Shown here piece by piece: positions 7,735 to 13,304 of a stretch of DNA of 13,304 nucleotides. The translations under genes were made by a program, and so were the position numbers. This stretch comes from Planctomycetota bacterium (GTDB taxonomy: Bacteria > Planctomycetota > DG-23 > SLPQ01): positions 1 to 13,304 of the forward strand of contig JAGHCE010000056.1 of NCBI GenBank assembly GCA_021160625.1, read 5' to 3'. The notes beneath the pieces are model-generated. The model was not told the origin of the DNA, did no database searches, and saw only the letters and a list, made by a program, of their open reading frames with translations. Position 1 is the first letter of the stretch, and every line of letters begins with the position of its first letter.

Positions 7735-8757
7735 CTATGCGTATTCGGCGGCGCCGGGTTCCTCTACCTCGTCGAGGAGGAGGTCCACGATGTCGTCCGA
7801 GGATATTCCCTCCGCATCGGCATTGAAATTCGTGAATATCCGGTGTCTCAGGACCGGATGAGCCAGCGCGCGAACGTCTGAGCAGGTCACGCTGTAGCGC
7901 CCGGAGAGTATCGCGCGGGCCTTCGCGCCGAGGACCAGGTTCTGCGCGGCCCGCGGCCCGGCTCCCCAGGAGACGTACTGGTTGACAAAGCCCGGAACGC
8001 CGTCGTTTCCGGGCCTCGTCATACGGGCCATCCGCACGGCGTAGTCCAGCACGTGGTCGCTTACCGGCACGCGCCGCACGATGTCCTCGATGAGCAGTAT
8101 ATCCCGGCCGGTCAGGACCGGCTTGACCCGGCCGAGCTCCCCGTACGTCGTGGCCTTTATGATCGCCCGCTCCTCGTCTGGAGTCGGGTAGTCGATGTAG
8201 AGGTTGAGCATAAACCTGTCCAGCTGCGCCTGCGGCAAGGGATAGGGCCCCGCCTGCTCGATGGGGTTCTGCGTGGCTAAAACGAAAAACGGCAGGGCCA
8301 GGTCGTAGGTCTGGCCCCCGGCGGTCACCTGGTATTCCTGCATCGCCTGAAGGAGCGCGGCCTGGGTCTTCGGCGGCGTGCGGTTTATCTCGTCGGCCAG
8401 GATTATGTTGCCGAAAAGCGGACCCCTAACGAAGCGGAAGTTCCGCTTGCCGGTCGAGACGTCCTCCTCGATGATGGTTGTGCCGGTGATGTCGGAGGGC
8501 ATCAGGTCCGGCGTGAACTGGATCCTCGAAAACTTGAGTTGCAGCACCTTCGCTATCGTCTGCACCATAAGCGTCTTCGCCAGCCCCGGTACGCCGACAA
8601 CCAGGCAGTGGCCCCTGCAAAACATCGTGATGAGCATATGTTCGATAATCTCGTTCTGGCCGATGATGACCTTGTGAATCTCGCGCAGCATCACTTCCTT
8701 TGCGCGAGCGAGTTTCTCTACGGCCTCGGCGTCCTGCGTAGACCTCTTTTGCGTCAT
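7735..8757 (-). CDS. MoxR-family AAA+ ATPase
   Basis: This 340-residue AAA+ ATPase belongs to the MoxR family, whose members act as chaperone-like ATPases in the maturation of envelope or enzyme complexes, usually with VWA-domain partners. Walker A has the MoxR form GVPGLAKT (55-62), Walker B is IILADEINR (118-126), the family block TPPKTQAALLQAMQE follows, sensor 1 is ATQNP (161-165) and LDRF is at 179-182. Length fits the family (about 310-350). The ATG at 8757 is preferred over the GTG at 8793 because AGGA lies 6 bases upstream. The gene starts 65 bp after the DUF4159 gene on the same strand. The usual downstream DUF58 and VWA genes are missing: after a 200-bp gap comes the sugar-binding lipoprotein. 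The DUF4159 protein is therefore its only visible partner candidate. Confidence 0.94.
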   Translation of the reverse strand: MTQKRSTQDAEAVEKLARAKEVMLREIHKVIIGQNEIIEHMLITMFCRGHCLVVGVPGLAKTLMVQTIAKVLQLKFSRIQFTPDLMPSDITGTTIIEEDVSTGKRNFRFVRGPLFGNIILADEINRTPPKTQAALLQAMQEYQVTAGGQTYDLALPFFVLATQNPIEQAGPYPLPQAQLDRFMLNLYIDYPTPDEERAIIKATTYGELGRVKPVLTGRDILLIEDIVRRVPVSDHVLDYAVRMARMTRPGNDGVPGFVNQYVSWGAGPRAAQNLVLGAKARAILSGRYSVTCSDVRALAHPVLRHRIFTNFNADAEGISSDDIVDLLLDEVEEPGAAEYA

Positions 8758-8822
8758 TTGCCTTCCTTTCGCCGGCGTTCGGGCCACCTGCACAGCCCGG
8801 TGTCCGCCCCGGTATGTTTCGT

Positions 8823-10325
8823 TCAGTGCGACATCGCGTATACGAGGACGTTCATCCCGAGCTTGAGCGCCGACACGGCGTCGTAGCCCTTGCCGTAAGG
8901 ATGGTCGAAGCGCTCCCAGCCGTTGGCGACGCCCAGCGGACTGTATATCACGGCGAGATTGCCGTTTATCTTGATGCCTTCAACCAGAGGCGTGTTGACG
9001 TCTCCAAGGGTTTCTCGCGCGTACCTGGAATAGCCGACGGTCCTTATGTTCCAGAAGGAATTGTACACGGGGCTCGAAAGCGGAAGCTTCTCCAGCGCCC
9101 CTCCCGGCAGCACCCTGGCAATCTCCCTCCTGAATGCCGCGTCGAATTCCTTTCTCCCGCAGCACGCCTCGCCGAAGAGTATCCCGCCGTTGTCGAAGAA
9201 ACGCCTCAGGTTGGCGACGGCCGCATCGGAGAGGTGAAAATCATAGTGCCCGATTATGTAGAGAAACGGGAAGTTGAAGACTTCGGCCGATTCCGGCCGC
9301 ACGGCCACTTTCTTGTACTGCACGCTGATGGAGCTCTCCCGGTCCACGAATTCGAGCAGGTTCGCAATTCCCGAAGGCGAAGGGTCCCAGTCGCCTTCGT
9401 GCAGGAGCTGGCCGAAGACGAACTCGTCCCTGGTCTTTTCCCCGGTTTGGTAGTACACCTTGGCCGAGGAGAGATAGCGGCCGAGCTGGTAGTTCGCGAT
9501 TATGTACGTGACGAGGTTGGCGCCCAGATCCCTTGCGTCCTTGATCGTGTAGCGCTCGCCGGCAGGATGCGTGTGCCCAGCCCATCCGCAAGAGACGTCG
9601 CGCGGGAAGTAAAAGACCGCCGTGCGGCACCCGATGTCTATCCCTTTGACTATCGGCGTGTCCGGATAAGACGGCCGGTCGCCTTCGAGATGAAGATAAT
9701 CTACCCGCGTGCAGTCGTGGAAGCAGTGAAACAGCGGATGTTCCAGCGGCAGGGTCCTCAGCGGCCGGTCGGGAAAGACCTGGCGCATCATCTTTTCGAG
9801 ACCCTCCCGGTAGTCGTGACTGCCGCAGCAGGCGTCCGCCACGAGAAATCCCCCGTCCTGGAGAAAGGCCCTCAGCTTCCCGGCCGTCGCCTCGTCTATC
9901 GTCGGTGCGGTGTGCCCGGTCAGGTACAGCACGGGGACTTCGTTGACGTTGTAGGAGAACTTCTTGAAGGAGGTCTCGATGCTGCCGTAGTGGATGTTTA
10001 GTTTGCTGTTAACCCACCGCATCAGGGTTTCGATATCACCGGGGTCGGTTTTCCAGTCGGGCCAGTAGACCTTCTTTCCGTCCACGAGGGCGAATTCCGG
10101 GCCGTAGGCGACCTTGGCGAAGAGGGTAGGGGGGCGCGGCTGGCGTTTTTTCTCGGTTCGCCTGAGCGGCGTTGCCGGAAGCGGGAGCGGCGGAAACGAC
10201 TCGCCGCCGGTGCGTCGCTGGGGCTTTGCGGGCTTTGGCGGACCGCAGGACTGGACGCCGAAGGCCGGGTAGTCCGCCGAAAACAGTGCAAATATCAATA
10301 CCGTCGCTATCAGCAACCTTTTCAT
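8823..10325 (-). CDS. Exported protein with two DUF4159 domains
   Basis: From the ATG at 10325 this encodes 500 residues. A signal peptide is evident (MKRLLIATV, then a hydrophobic run, likely cleaved near residue 23), followed by a Pro/Arg-rich linker (about 28-67). Two copies of the DUF4159 fold follow, about 68-285 and 287-500. Each has an AKV-Y start, a GDW/DWK segment, a hydrophobic strand ending in GH (TGH at 136-138, IGH at 358-360), a DGG/NGG turn and an ACCG motif (165-168, 387-390). DUF4159 has unknown function, resembles glutamine-amidotransferase-like folds and commonly accompanies MoxR genes. The ATG at 10325 is chosen over the upstream frame start at 10358 because GAGGTGA precedes it and the signal peptide begins there. 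It is probably co-transcribed with the MoxR gene 65 bp downstream. Only a weak promoter (TTGCAC/TAGCAT, 16-bp spacing) can be suggested upstream. Confidence 0.85.
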   Translation of the reverse strand: MKRLLIATVLIFALFSADYPAFGVQSCGPPKPAKPQRRTGGESFPPLPLPATPLRRTEKKRQPRPPTLFAKVAYGPEFALVDGKKVYWPDWKTDPGDIETLMRWVNSKLNIHYGSIETSFKKFSYNVNEVPVLYLTGHTAPTIDEATAGKLRAFLQDGGFLVADACCGSHDYREGLEKMMRQVFPDRPLRTLPLEHPLFHCFHDCTRVDYLHLEGDRPSYPDTPIVKGIDIGCRTAVFYFPRDVSCGWAGHTHPAGERYTIKDARDLGANLVTYIIANYQLGRYLSSAKVYYQTGEKTRDEFVFGQLLHEGDWDPSPSGIANLLEFVDRESSISVQYKKVAVRPESAEVFNFPFLYIIGHYDFHLSDAAVANLRRFFDNGGILFGEACCGRKEFDAAFRREIARVLPGGALEKLPLSSPVYNSFWNIRTVGYSRYARETLGDVNTPLVEGIKINGNLAVIYSPLGVANGWERFDHPYGKGYDAVSALKLGMNVLVYAMSH

Positions 10326-10416
10326 AACGGTCACCTCGCAAAGGGCCCCGCGCGGCACTCGCCGGTACTGTCCTACAAACCCTTATGCTAATGAAAAGTA
10401 ACGGTTGTGCAACGGA

Positions 10417-10440
10417 TATGACGGTAAGTATGACGCTAAG
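10417..10440. repeat. Exact tandem pair of a 12-bp repeat upstream of the DUF4159 gene
   Basis: TATGACGGTAAG and TATGACGCTAAG follow each other directly, with one mismatch. They lie in the 153-bp gap between the FlgM-like gene and the DUF4159 gene, about 92-115 bases upstream of the latter's start. Direct repeats at about one helical turn can be protein-binding sites, but nothing in the sequence identifies the regulator. Confidence 0.45.
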
Positions 10441-10478
10441 CAGCGTGATATGTGCCGCGTGGAGAAAAAATGAATCCG

Positions 10479-10775
10479 TCAGCCCACGCGTGCGGGCGGA
10501 ATACCCAGGTCTTCCAGGATATCGTCGACTATCTCTTCGACTTTCGAGTCGGCGTCGTACTCGCCGCCTTCTATCTGTCTGCGAAGAGCGTCAACCCGCT
10601 CCTGGCGCACTTCGGGCAGCTGGCTCAAGTAGCTCAGGAACCTGCCGACATCGCTTATCTCAACTTCGTCGGCCTCCCCGCCGGGGCTTATTCCCGCCTG
10701 GCGCAGCTTCTTGACTACCTTCTGGAGGTAAATGTGCCTCGAGCGGTCTGTTCTGCCAGGTCCTGATATTTCCAT
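10479..10775 (-). CDS. flgM: FlgM-like anti-sigma-28 factor
   Basis: This 98-residue protein has the C-terminal sigma-binding region typical of FlgM: VRQERVDALRRQIEGGEY (about 56-73) followed by DADSKVEEIVDDILEDL (74-90). FlgM binds sigma-28 (FliA) and holds it inactive until it is secreted through the completed flagellar hook-basal body. Length matches the family (about 90-100 residues), and the unstructured polar N-terminus is also typical. The ATG at 10775 has GAGG only 4 bases upstream, a tight but usable spacing. No flagellar gene is visible on either side, so flagellar function is inferred from the family alone. The protein could also control another sigma factor of the same group. A sigma28-like -10 element lies upstream (10871-10878). 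Confidence 0.82.
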   Translation of the reverse strand: MEISGPGRTDRSRHIYLQKVVKKLRQAGISPGGEADEVEISDVGRFLSYLSQLPEVRQERVDALRRQIEGGEYDADSKVEEIVDDILEDLGIPPARVG

Positions 10776-10870
10776 AATTCCTCACTACCCTTGAGCTTGC
10801 GTCAAGAAAATGACAAACGAGGACGGACAGCACCACCTTATGCTGCAGCCGGTCCCATCTCCCGCTGTAT

Positions 10871-10878
10871 TTATCGGA
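10871..10878 (-). promoter_or_regulatory. Possible sigma-28 type -10 element upstream of flgM-like gene
   Basis: The minus strand reads TCCGATAA, matching 7 of 8 bases of the enterobacterial sigma-28 -10 consensus GCCGATAA, about 95 bases upstream of the FlgM-like start. The expected -35 position shows only a poor match (CAAT in place of TAAA). FlgM genes are often themselves sigma-28 dependent, which makes the location meaningful, but a short motif like this can occur by chance. Confidence 0.3.
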
Positions 10879-10961
10879 AAAGCGGGCGTGATTATTGACA
10901 TACGTTTGGATTTTCTTGCAATACAGGCGAAAAATCATACCGCGCGTCATTGCCCTCCGGC

Positions 10962-11025
10962 ACGCCCGGAAAGTTACGATTCAGCGCCGGACGGTACCAT
11001 CCCGGCACTTTGATCTTCCGGGCGT
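10962..11025. repeat. Nested inverted repeat (large stem-loop)
   Basis: Perfect 10-bp arms ACGCCCGGAA (10962-10971) and TTCCGGGCGT (11016-11025) enclose 44 bases. Inside, GCCGG (10986-10990) pairs with CCGGC (11002-11006) around the palindrome GGTACC. It lies in the 454-bp stretch between the FlgM-like gene and the 82-aa gene, with no open frame of its own. No T-run follows, so it is not an ordinary terminator. Confidence 0.5.
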
Positions 11026-11085
11026 AGTAACTGTCCCAAGGAATGTGTTCAGCAATGTAGGGCGCCATCGCTATTTAGCAGTTGG

Positions 11086-11170
11086 GGGGGCAGTGCCTCG
11101 CCTGCGAAAGGTCGGTGGACTTCCGGCACAACGTGCCGGACCTCCTAGCAAAGAGGGGTCGAAGACCTCC
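11086..11170 (-). repeat. Composite hairpin repeat, copy A (inverted orientation)
   Basis: Read on the minus strand: first hairpin GGTC-TTC-GACC (11157-11167), then a TTTGCTAGG linker, a second hairpin TCCGGCAC-GTT-GTGCCGGA (11122-11140), and the tail ACCGACCTTTCGCAGG followed by CGAGGCACTG. The same order of modules recurs in copies B and C on the plus strand. It ends about 10 bp before the -35 box of the 82-aa gene. Confidence 0.75.
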
Positions 11171-11180
11171 GGGGGCGTGC

Positions 11181-11209
11181 TTGACCCGCTGCCTGCGGAA
11201 TGCGATAAT
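11181..11209 (+). promoter_or_regulatory. Strong sigma70-like promoter for the 82-aa gene
   Basis: A -35 TTGACC (11181-11186, 5 of 6) and a -10 GATAAT (11204-11209, 5 of 6) have ideal 17-bp spacing, with an extended-type TGC directly before the -10. Transcription would begin near 11216, exactly at the GAGGAG ribosome site, giving an unusually short leader of about 14 bases before the ATG at 11230. Confidence 0.65.
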
Positions 11210-11229
11210 ACTTTTGAGGAGATACTCCA

Positions 11230-11478
11230 ATGCCGTTGCCACCGCCACATCCGGGGCGGGAAAAGATGGCCCGCCTTGCGCGCCTTGCAGACAGGGTCTC
11301 GGTGCTGATACTGCGTGAGGATTACCCCGACATAGACCTGGTCCTGGCGGTGGACAACCTCCGCGAGACGGCTCTTGGGATGTTCCCGGGGCGCGGCGAC
11401 CTCTTTGAGATGATATACGCAAGCCGCTTCCGCCGCCTCTGGAGCCAATTTCGCACAGGCGCCGGGCCGCCGTTCTAA
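11230..11478 (+). CDS. Small hypothetical protein, 82 aa
   Basis: I do not recognise this family. The gene is supported by its context: GAGGAG 8 bases before the ATG, a near-consensus promoter (11181-11209) directly upstream, and a hairpin that overlaps the stop codon (11477-11495). The product has a Pro-rich start (MPLPPPHPGR), then a basic stretch (EKMARLARLADR), an alternating hydrophobic/acidic part (ILREDYPDIDLVLAVDNLR) and an Arg-rich, aromatic end (FEMIYASRFRRLWSQFR). There is no signal peptide, membrane segment or Cys pair, so a small cytoplasmic protein is likely. Copies of a composite hairpin repeat flank the gene on both sides in opposite orientations. An antisense frame across the same region is attributed to GC-rich codon bias. 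Confidence 0.6.
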   Translation: MPLPPPHPGREKMARLARLADRVSVLILREDYPDIDLVLAVDNLRETALGMFPGRGDLFEMIYASRFRRLWSQFRTGAGPPF

Positions 11479-11497
11479 GGGGTCTTCGACCCCTTTC
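11477..11497 (+). terminator. Hairpin overlapping the stop codon of the 82-aa gene
   Basis: Perfect 8-bp arms AAGGGGTC (11477-11484) and GACCCCTT (11488-11495) enclose a TTC loop and are followed by a short T-rich stretch. The left arm uses the last two bases of the TAA stop. It is also the first hairpin of repeat copy C. Confidence 0.5.
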
Positions 11498-11503
11498 TGC
11501 TAC

Positions 11504-11527
11504 GGGGGAGGGCTTCGCCCCCTTTTT
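11504..11527 (+). terminator. Candidate rho-independent terminator
   Basis: A GC-rich stem GGGC-TTC-GCCC, extended by further G/C pairs with one mismatch, is followed directly by TTTTT (11523-11527). It is the second hairpin of repeat copy C and would stop transcripts from the 82-aa gene before they reach the DUF2079 gene. Confidence 0.55.
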
Positions 11528-11646
11528 GCTACGGGGGGCCACGGGCGTTGCCCGAGGCAATAACCTGGCCTTCCGCGGGCGAGGCGTGCCTCGCCCCTAC
11601 GGGTGATATGTGTGCCACGGTGGGTACGCCACACCATCGGCGCATA

Positions 11647-11670
11647 AATCCTGCCCCGCCGTGCAGGATT
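11647..11670. repeat. Inverted repeat between copies C and B
   Basis: Perfect 8-bp arms AATCCTGC (11647-11654) and GCAGGATT (11663-11670) enclose 8 bases. Together with a weaker GTGTG/CACAC pair (11610-11634), it makes almost the whole 11477-11755 stretch capable of forming consecutive stem-loops. Confidence 0.5.
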
Positions 11671-11674
11671 CCGC

Positions 11675-11755
11675 GTGCGCTAAAGCGCACCCTAGATTGG
11701 CCACGGACGTTGTCCGTGGCCAATCAACCGACCTTCCGCGGGCGAGGTATTGTCC
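11675..11755 (+). repeat. Composite hairpin repeat, copy B
   Basis: First hairpin GTGCGCT-AA-AGCGCAC (11675-11690), linker CCTAG, then a perfect 14-bp stem with GTT loop (arms 11695-11708 and 11712-11725; GGCCACGGAC-GTT-GTCCGTGGCC at its core), then the tail ACCGACCTTCCGCGGG and CGAGGTATTG (about 11729-11752). The tail matches copy A with only a few transition differences. It ends about 35 bp before the DUF2079 start and may lie in its leader. Confidence 0.75.
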
Positions 11756-11787
11756 CGAAGAGATGCTGCTGATTGAAGGGTTCTGTC

Positions 11788-13304
11788 GTGCCGAAAACCC
11801 GAGACGAAAATCTCCTGCAGCGCCTCGGTCGCCTCGTTTACCTGGCGCCGGCGGCGGGAGGAGCGGCGGTTGGAGCCTTCGTCAACGAGGTATTTACGCC
11901 CCAGGAGATGGTGAGGGGAGAGGCGACTGCGGTGGTTTTCCCGCTTGCGGAGCGCTTCTGGCAAGGCGCGGCCATAGACGCTTCGAGACTGCCGAACGCC
12001 GCGAGCGTGATGATTTTGTCGATTGCGGCGGCACTTATGGTGTGGTTTGCGCTGGCTTTGGCAACGAGAGGTAAGCGGTCGCTTGCCGAGGCGCTTCGGA
12101 GGCAGGCCGTCGCGTTCGTGCCGTTTCTGTCGATCCTGGTGCTGCTGGTGCTTGAGGGTTACGGGATAGCCCCTGGCGCGATGCTCCTCGGCATCCACGC
12201 CGTGGTGTTTTCGGCGGCGGCATTCCTCGGCATAACCGTTGCCCTTCAAGCGTCCGAGGAAAAGCCGCCCCTGGCGCGCGCCGTGTCCTGGGCGGGCAGG
12301 CGCGGAGTTGTCATTGTCGCCGTCCTTGCCGCGGTTTACTGGGTCACGTCGAGCGTGCTCGGCATATTGCAGTACCAGTCCTTGAACATCTCCTATACCG
12401 ACACGGCGGACTTCGAGCAGATGCTGTGGAACACGCTTGGCGGCCGGTTTTTGGAGACGAGCGCCTTTGGGCATATGTTCTTCGGCGAGCACGTGCAGTT
12501 TGTGCACCTGCTGCTGCTGCCGTTTTATGCGCTGGTGCCGAGCCTCAAGACCCTTATGGTGCTGAAATCCGCCGCGCTTGCTTCCGGGGCGTTTGCGGTT
12601 TACCTCCTGGCGCGTTCAAGGCTCACGTCGAAGGCGGCGGCGGTCGCGTTTGCCGCTGCATACCTCCTGTACCCGGCGATGCAGTACGTGGACCTGGAGC
12701 TCGTCTACAACACGTTCCGCCCGGTGGCCTTCGCGATCCCGGCGTTGTTGTGGGCCGTCTATTTTTTGGACAAGGAAAAAATGGCGGGGTTTTCGATTGC
12801 GGCGTTTCTGGCGGTTGCGTCCAAGGAGGAAATGGCCCTGCCCGTGGCAATGATGGGCATTCTGCTTGTCCTTCGCCGCCGGCGGGTGTGGGGGGCGGCT
12901 GTCTTCGCTTTTGGCATAGCGTGGTTTTTCGCGTCGGTGCTCTGGGTGATCCCGCATTTTCGCGGCGGGCCGACGCATATGTACGTCTACTACCTCGATT
13001 TCGGCGAGCACCACTCCTTCGGGAGCCTGTTTGCGAGCATAGTATTCCATCCGCTGCACACGCTGCAGGTGGCGTTCAGGCTGAGAAAGATCGACTACCT
13101 CCTGCTTCTGATGGTGCCGCTGGGGCTCAGGACGCTTTTTTCCTGGCGGATGATCCTGGTGATGCTGCCGTCGCTGGCCACGACGCTTCTGGCGTCGAGA
13201 AACCCATCGTCGGAAATCGTCTTTCACTACCAGGCCTCACTCGTGCCGTTTATGGTGATGGGCGCGGTCTACGGCGCGGCTAACTGCGTGGGCGTCGTCA
13301 AGCG
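11788..13304 (+). CDS. DUF2079 family polytopic membrane protein, 3' end cut by window edge
   Basis: A frame open from 11788 to the window end encodes at least 505 residues. The GTG at 11788 follows GAAGGG by 7 bases. An in-frame TTG at 11773 lies 12 bp upstream but has no ribosome site. DUF2079 hallmarks are clear: TDTADFEQMLWNTLGGRFL (204-222), then FGEHVQFVHLLLLPFYALV (232-250) and the conserved KEE in AVASKEEMALP (343-352). Many membrane helices follow. The family is thought to resemble GT-C glycosyltransferases that use polyprenol-linked sugars, but the substrate is unknown. The protein carries an unusual N-terminal region of about 170 residues with extra membrane segments (about 15-32, 72-92, 108-124, 130-152) before the helix that normally opens the domain (about 173-195). 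The C-terminus lies beyond the window. Confidence 0.87.
   Translation, partial: MPKTRDENLLQRLGRLVYLAPAAGGAAVGAFVNEVFTPQEMVRGEATAVVFPLAERFWQGAAIDASRLPNAASVMILSIAAALMVWFALALATRGKRSLAEALRRQAVAFVPFLSILVLLVLEGYGIAPGAMLLGIHAVVFSAAAFLGITVALQASEEKPPLARAVSWAGRRGVVIVAVLAAVYWVTSSVLGILQYQSLNISYTDTADFEQMLWNTLGGRFLETSAFGHMFFGEHVQFVHLLLLPFYALVPSLKTLMVLKSAALASGAFAVYLLARSRLTSKAAAVAFAAAYLLYPAMQYVDLELVYNTFRPVAFAIPALLWAVYFLDKEKMAGFSIAAFLAVASKEEMALPVAMMGILLVLRRRRVWGAAVFAFGIAWFFASVLWVIPHFRGGPTHMYVYYLDFGEHHSFGSLFASIVFHPLHTLQVAFRLRKIDYLLLLMVPLGLRTLFSWRMILVMLPSLATTLLASRNPSSEIVFHYQASLVPFMVMGAVYGAANCVGVVK

Larger units (their letters stand above)
11477..11596 (+). repeat. Composite hairpin repeat, copy C
   Basis: Two successive TTC-loop hairpins (GGTC-TTC-GACC at 11481-11491 and GGGC-TTC-GCCC at 11510-11520), each followed by CCYTTYTGCTACGG-like sequence, precede a GTT-loop hairpin (CGGGC-GTT-GCCCG, 11542-11554) and a tail CCTTCCGCGGGCGAGG (11569-11584). 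Here the tail continues into a further palindrome, GGGCGAGGC-GT-GCCTCGCCC (11577-11596). Confidence 0.75.

Noticed and set aside
8758..8793. GTG at 8793 as an earlier start for the MoxR gene
   Set aside because: The ATG at 8757 has a good ribosome site and begins close to the conserved domain. The extra 12 residues look unconserved.
8814..10001. Plus-strand frame (395 aa) opposite the DUF4159 gene
   Set aside because: This is a GC-bias shadow of the double DUF4159 gene. Its composition is Arg/Val/Glu-rich and shows no domain.
10895..10923. A perfect TTGACA -35 box on the plus strand
   Set aside because: No acceptable -10 lies at 16-18 bp (GCAATA/CAATAC), and no gene begins within a reasonable distance downstream.
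11075..11560. Minus-strand frame (161 aa) across the 82-aa gene
   Set aside because: It is made of repeat copies A and C plus the antisense of the small gene. The plus-strand gene has the promoter, ribosome site and terminator.
11086..11755. Hairpin repeats considered as a CRISPR array
   Set aside because: Copies are in both orientations, irregularly spaced, diverged from each other and few in number, and there is no uniform spacer length or cas gene.
11692..12507. Minus-strand frame (271 aa) opposite the start of the DUF2079 gene
   Set aside because: It is antisense to a well-supported gene, highly charged and low in complexity, runs across repeat copy B, and has no recognisable motif.
12426..13283. 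Long plus-strand frame (285 aa) inside the DUF2079 gene
   Set aside because: It is a different frame of the same strand. The frame from 11788 carries the DUF2079 signatures and runs open to the window end, and this one has an Arg/Gly/Ala-rich shadow composition with no recognisable domain.

Overview
The window is GC-rich bacterial chromosomal DNA. Lipoprotein signal peptides (LAGC lipoboxes) point to a Gram-negative-type envelope. The mix of a tandem DUF4159 protein beside a MoxR ATPase, very large sugar-binding lipoproteins, a DUF2079 membrane protein and a FlgM-like anti-sigma factor is most reminiscent of the Planctomycetota/PVC group. That placement is an inference from gene content, with no marker gene to confirm it.

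Layout. (1) Bases 2-640, plus strand: 3' part of an endonuclease V gene, cut by the left edge and convergent with the next block. (2) Bases 677-7534, minus strand, read right to left: a sugar-type ABC uptake locus, made of solute-binding lipoprotein 2 (573 aa), a short PilB/GspE-type secretion ATPase (417 aa from the preferred start), solute-binding lipoprotein 1 (577 aa), a MalF-like permease and a MalG-like permease. Gaps from the ATPase to MalG are only 15-26 bp, so these four are probably one transcription unit. Good sigma70-like promoters precede lipoprotein 2 (7648-7676) and the secretion ATPase (5754-5781). No transporter ATPase gene is present. (3) Bases 7735-10325, minus strand: a protein with two DUF4159 domains, then a MoxR AAA+ ATPase, without the DUF58/VWA genes that usually accompany MoxR. 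(4) Bases 10479-10775, minus strand: a FlgM-like anti-sigma-28 factor, with a sigma28-like -10 element upstream and no flagellar gene nearby. (5) Bases 10776-11787: a structured intergenic zone with one small 82-aa gene (11230-11478) that has its own strong promoter, ribosome binding site and terminator. It lies between copies of an unusual composite repeat: two hairpins followed by a conserved GC-rich tail. The stems differ between copies by paired changes while the loops and tails stay the same. (6) Bases 11788 to the right edge, plus strand: a large membrane protein of the DUF2079 family, open at the window end.

How it may work together. The central block would bind an oligosaccharide or similar solute at the outer face of the inner membrane and import it through the two permeases, powered by an ATPase encoded elsewhere. 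The pilus/secretion-type ATPase in the same unit is not explained by ABC import and is the main functional puzzle among the known gene families. The most unusual non-coding signal is the hairpin repeat family around the 82-aa gene.
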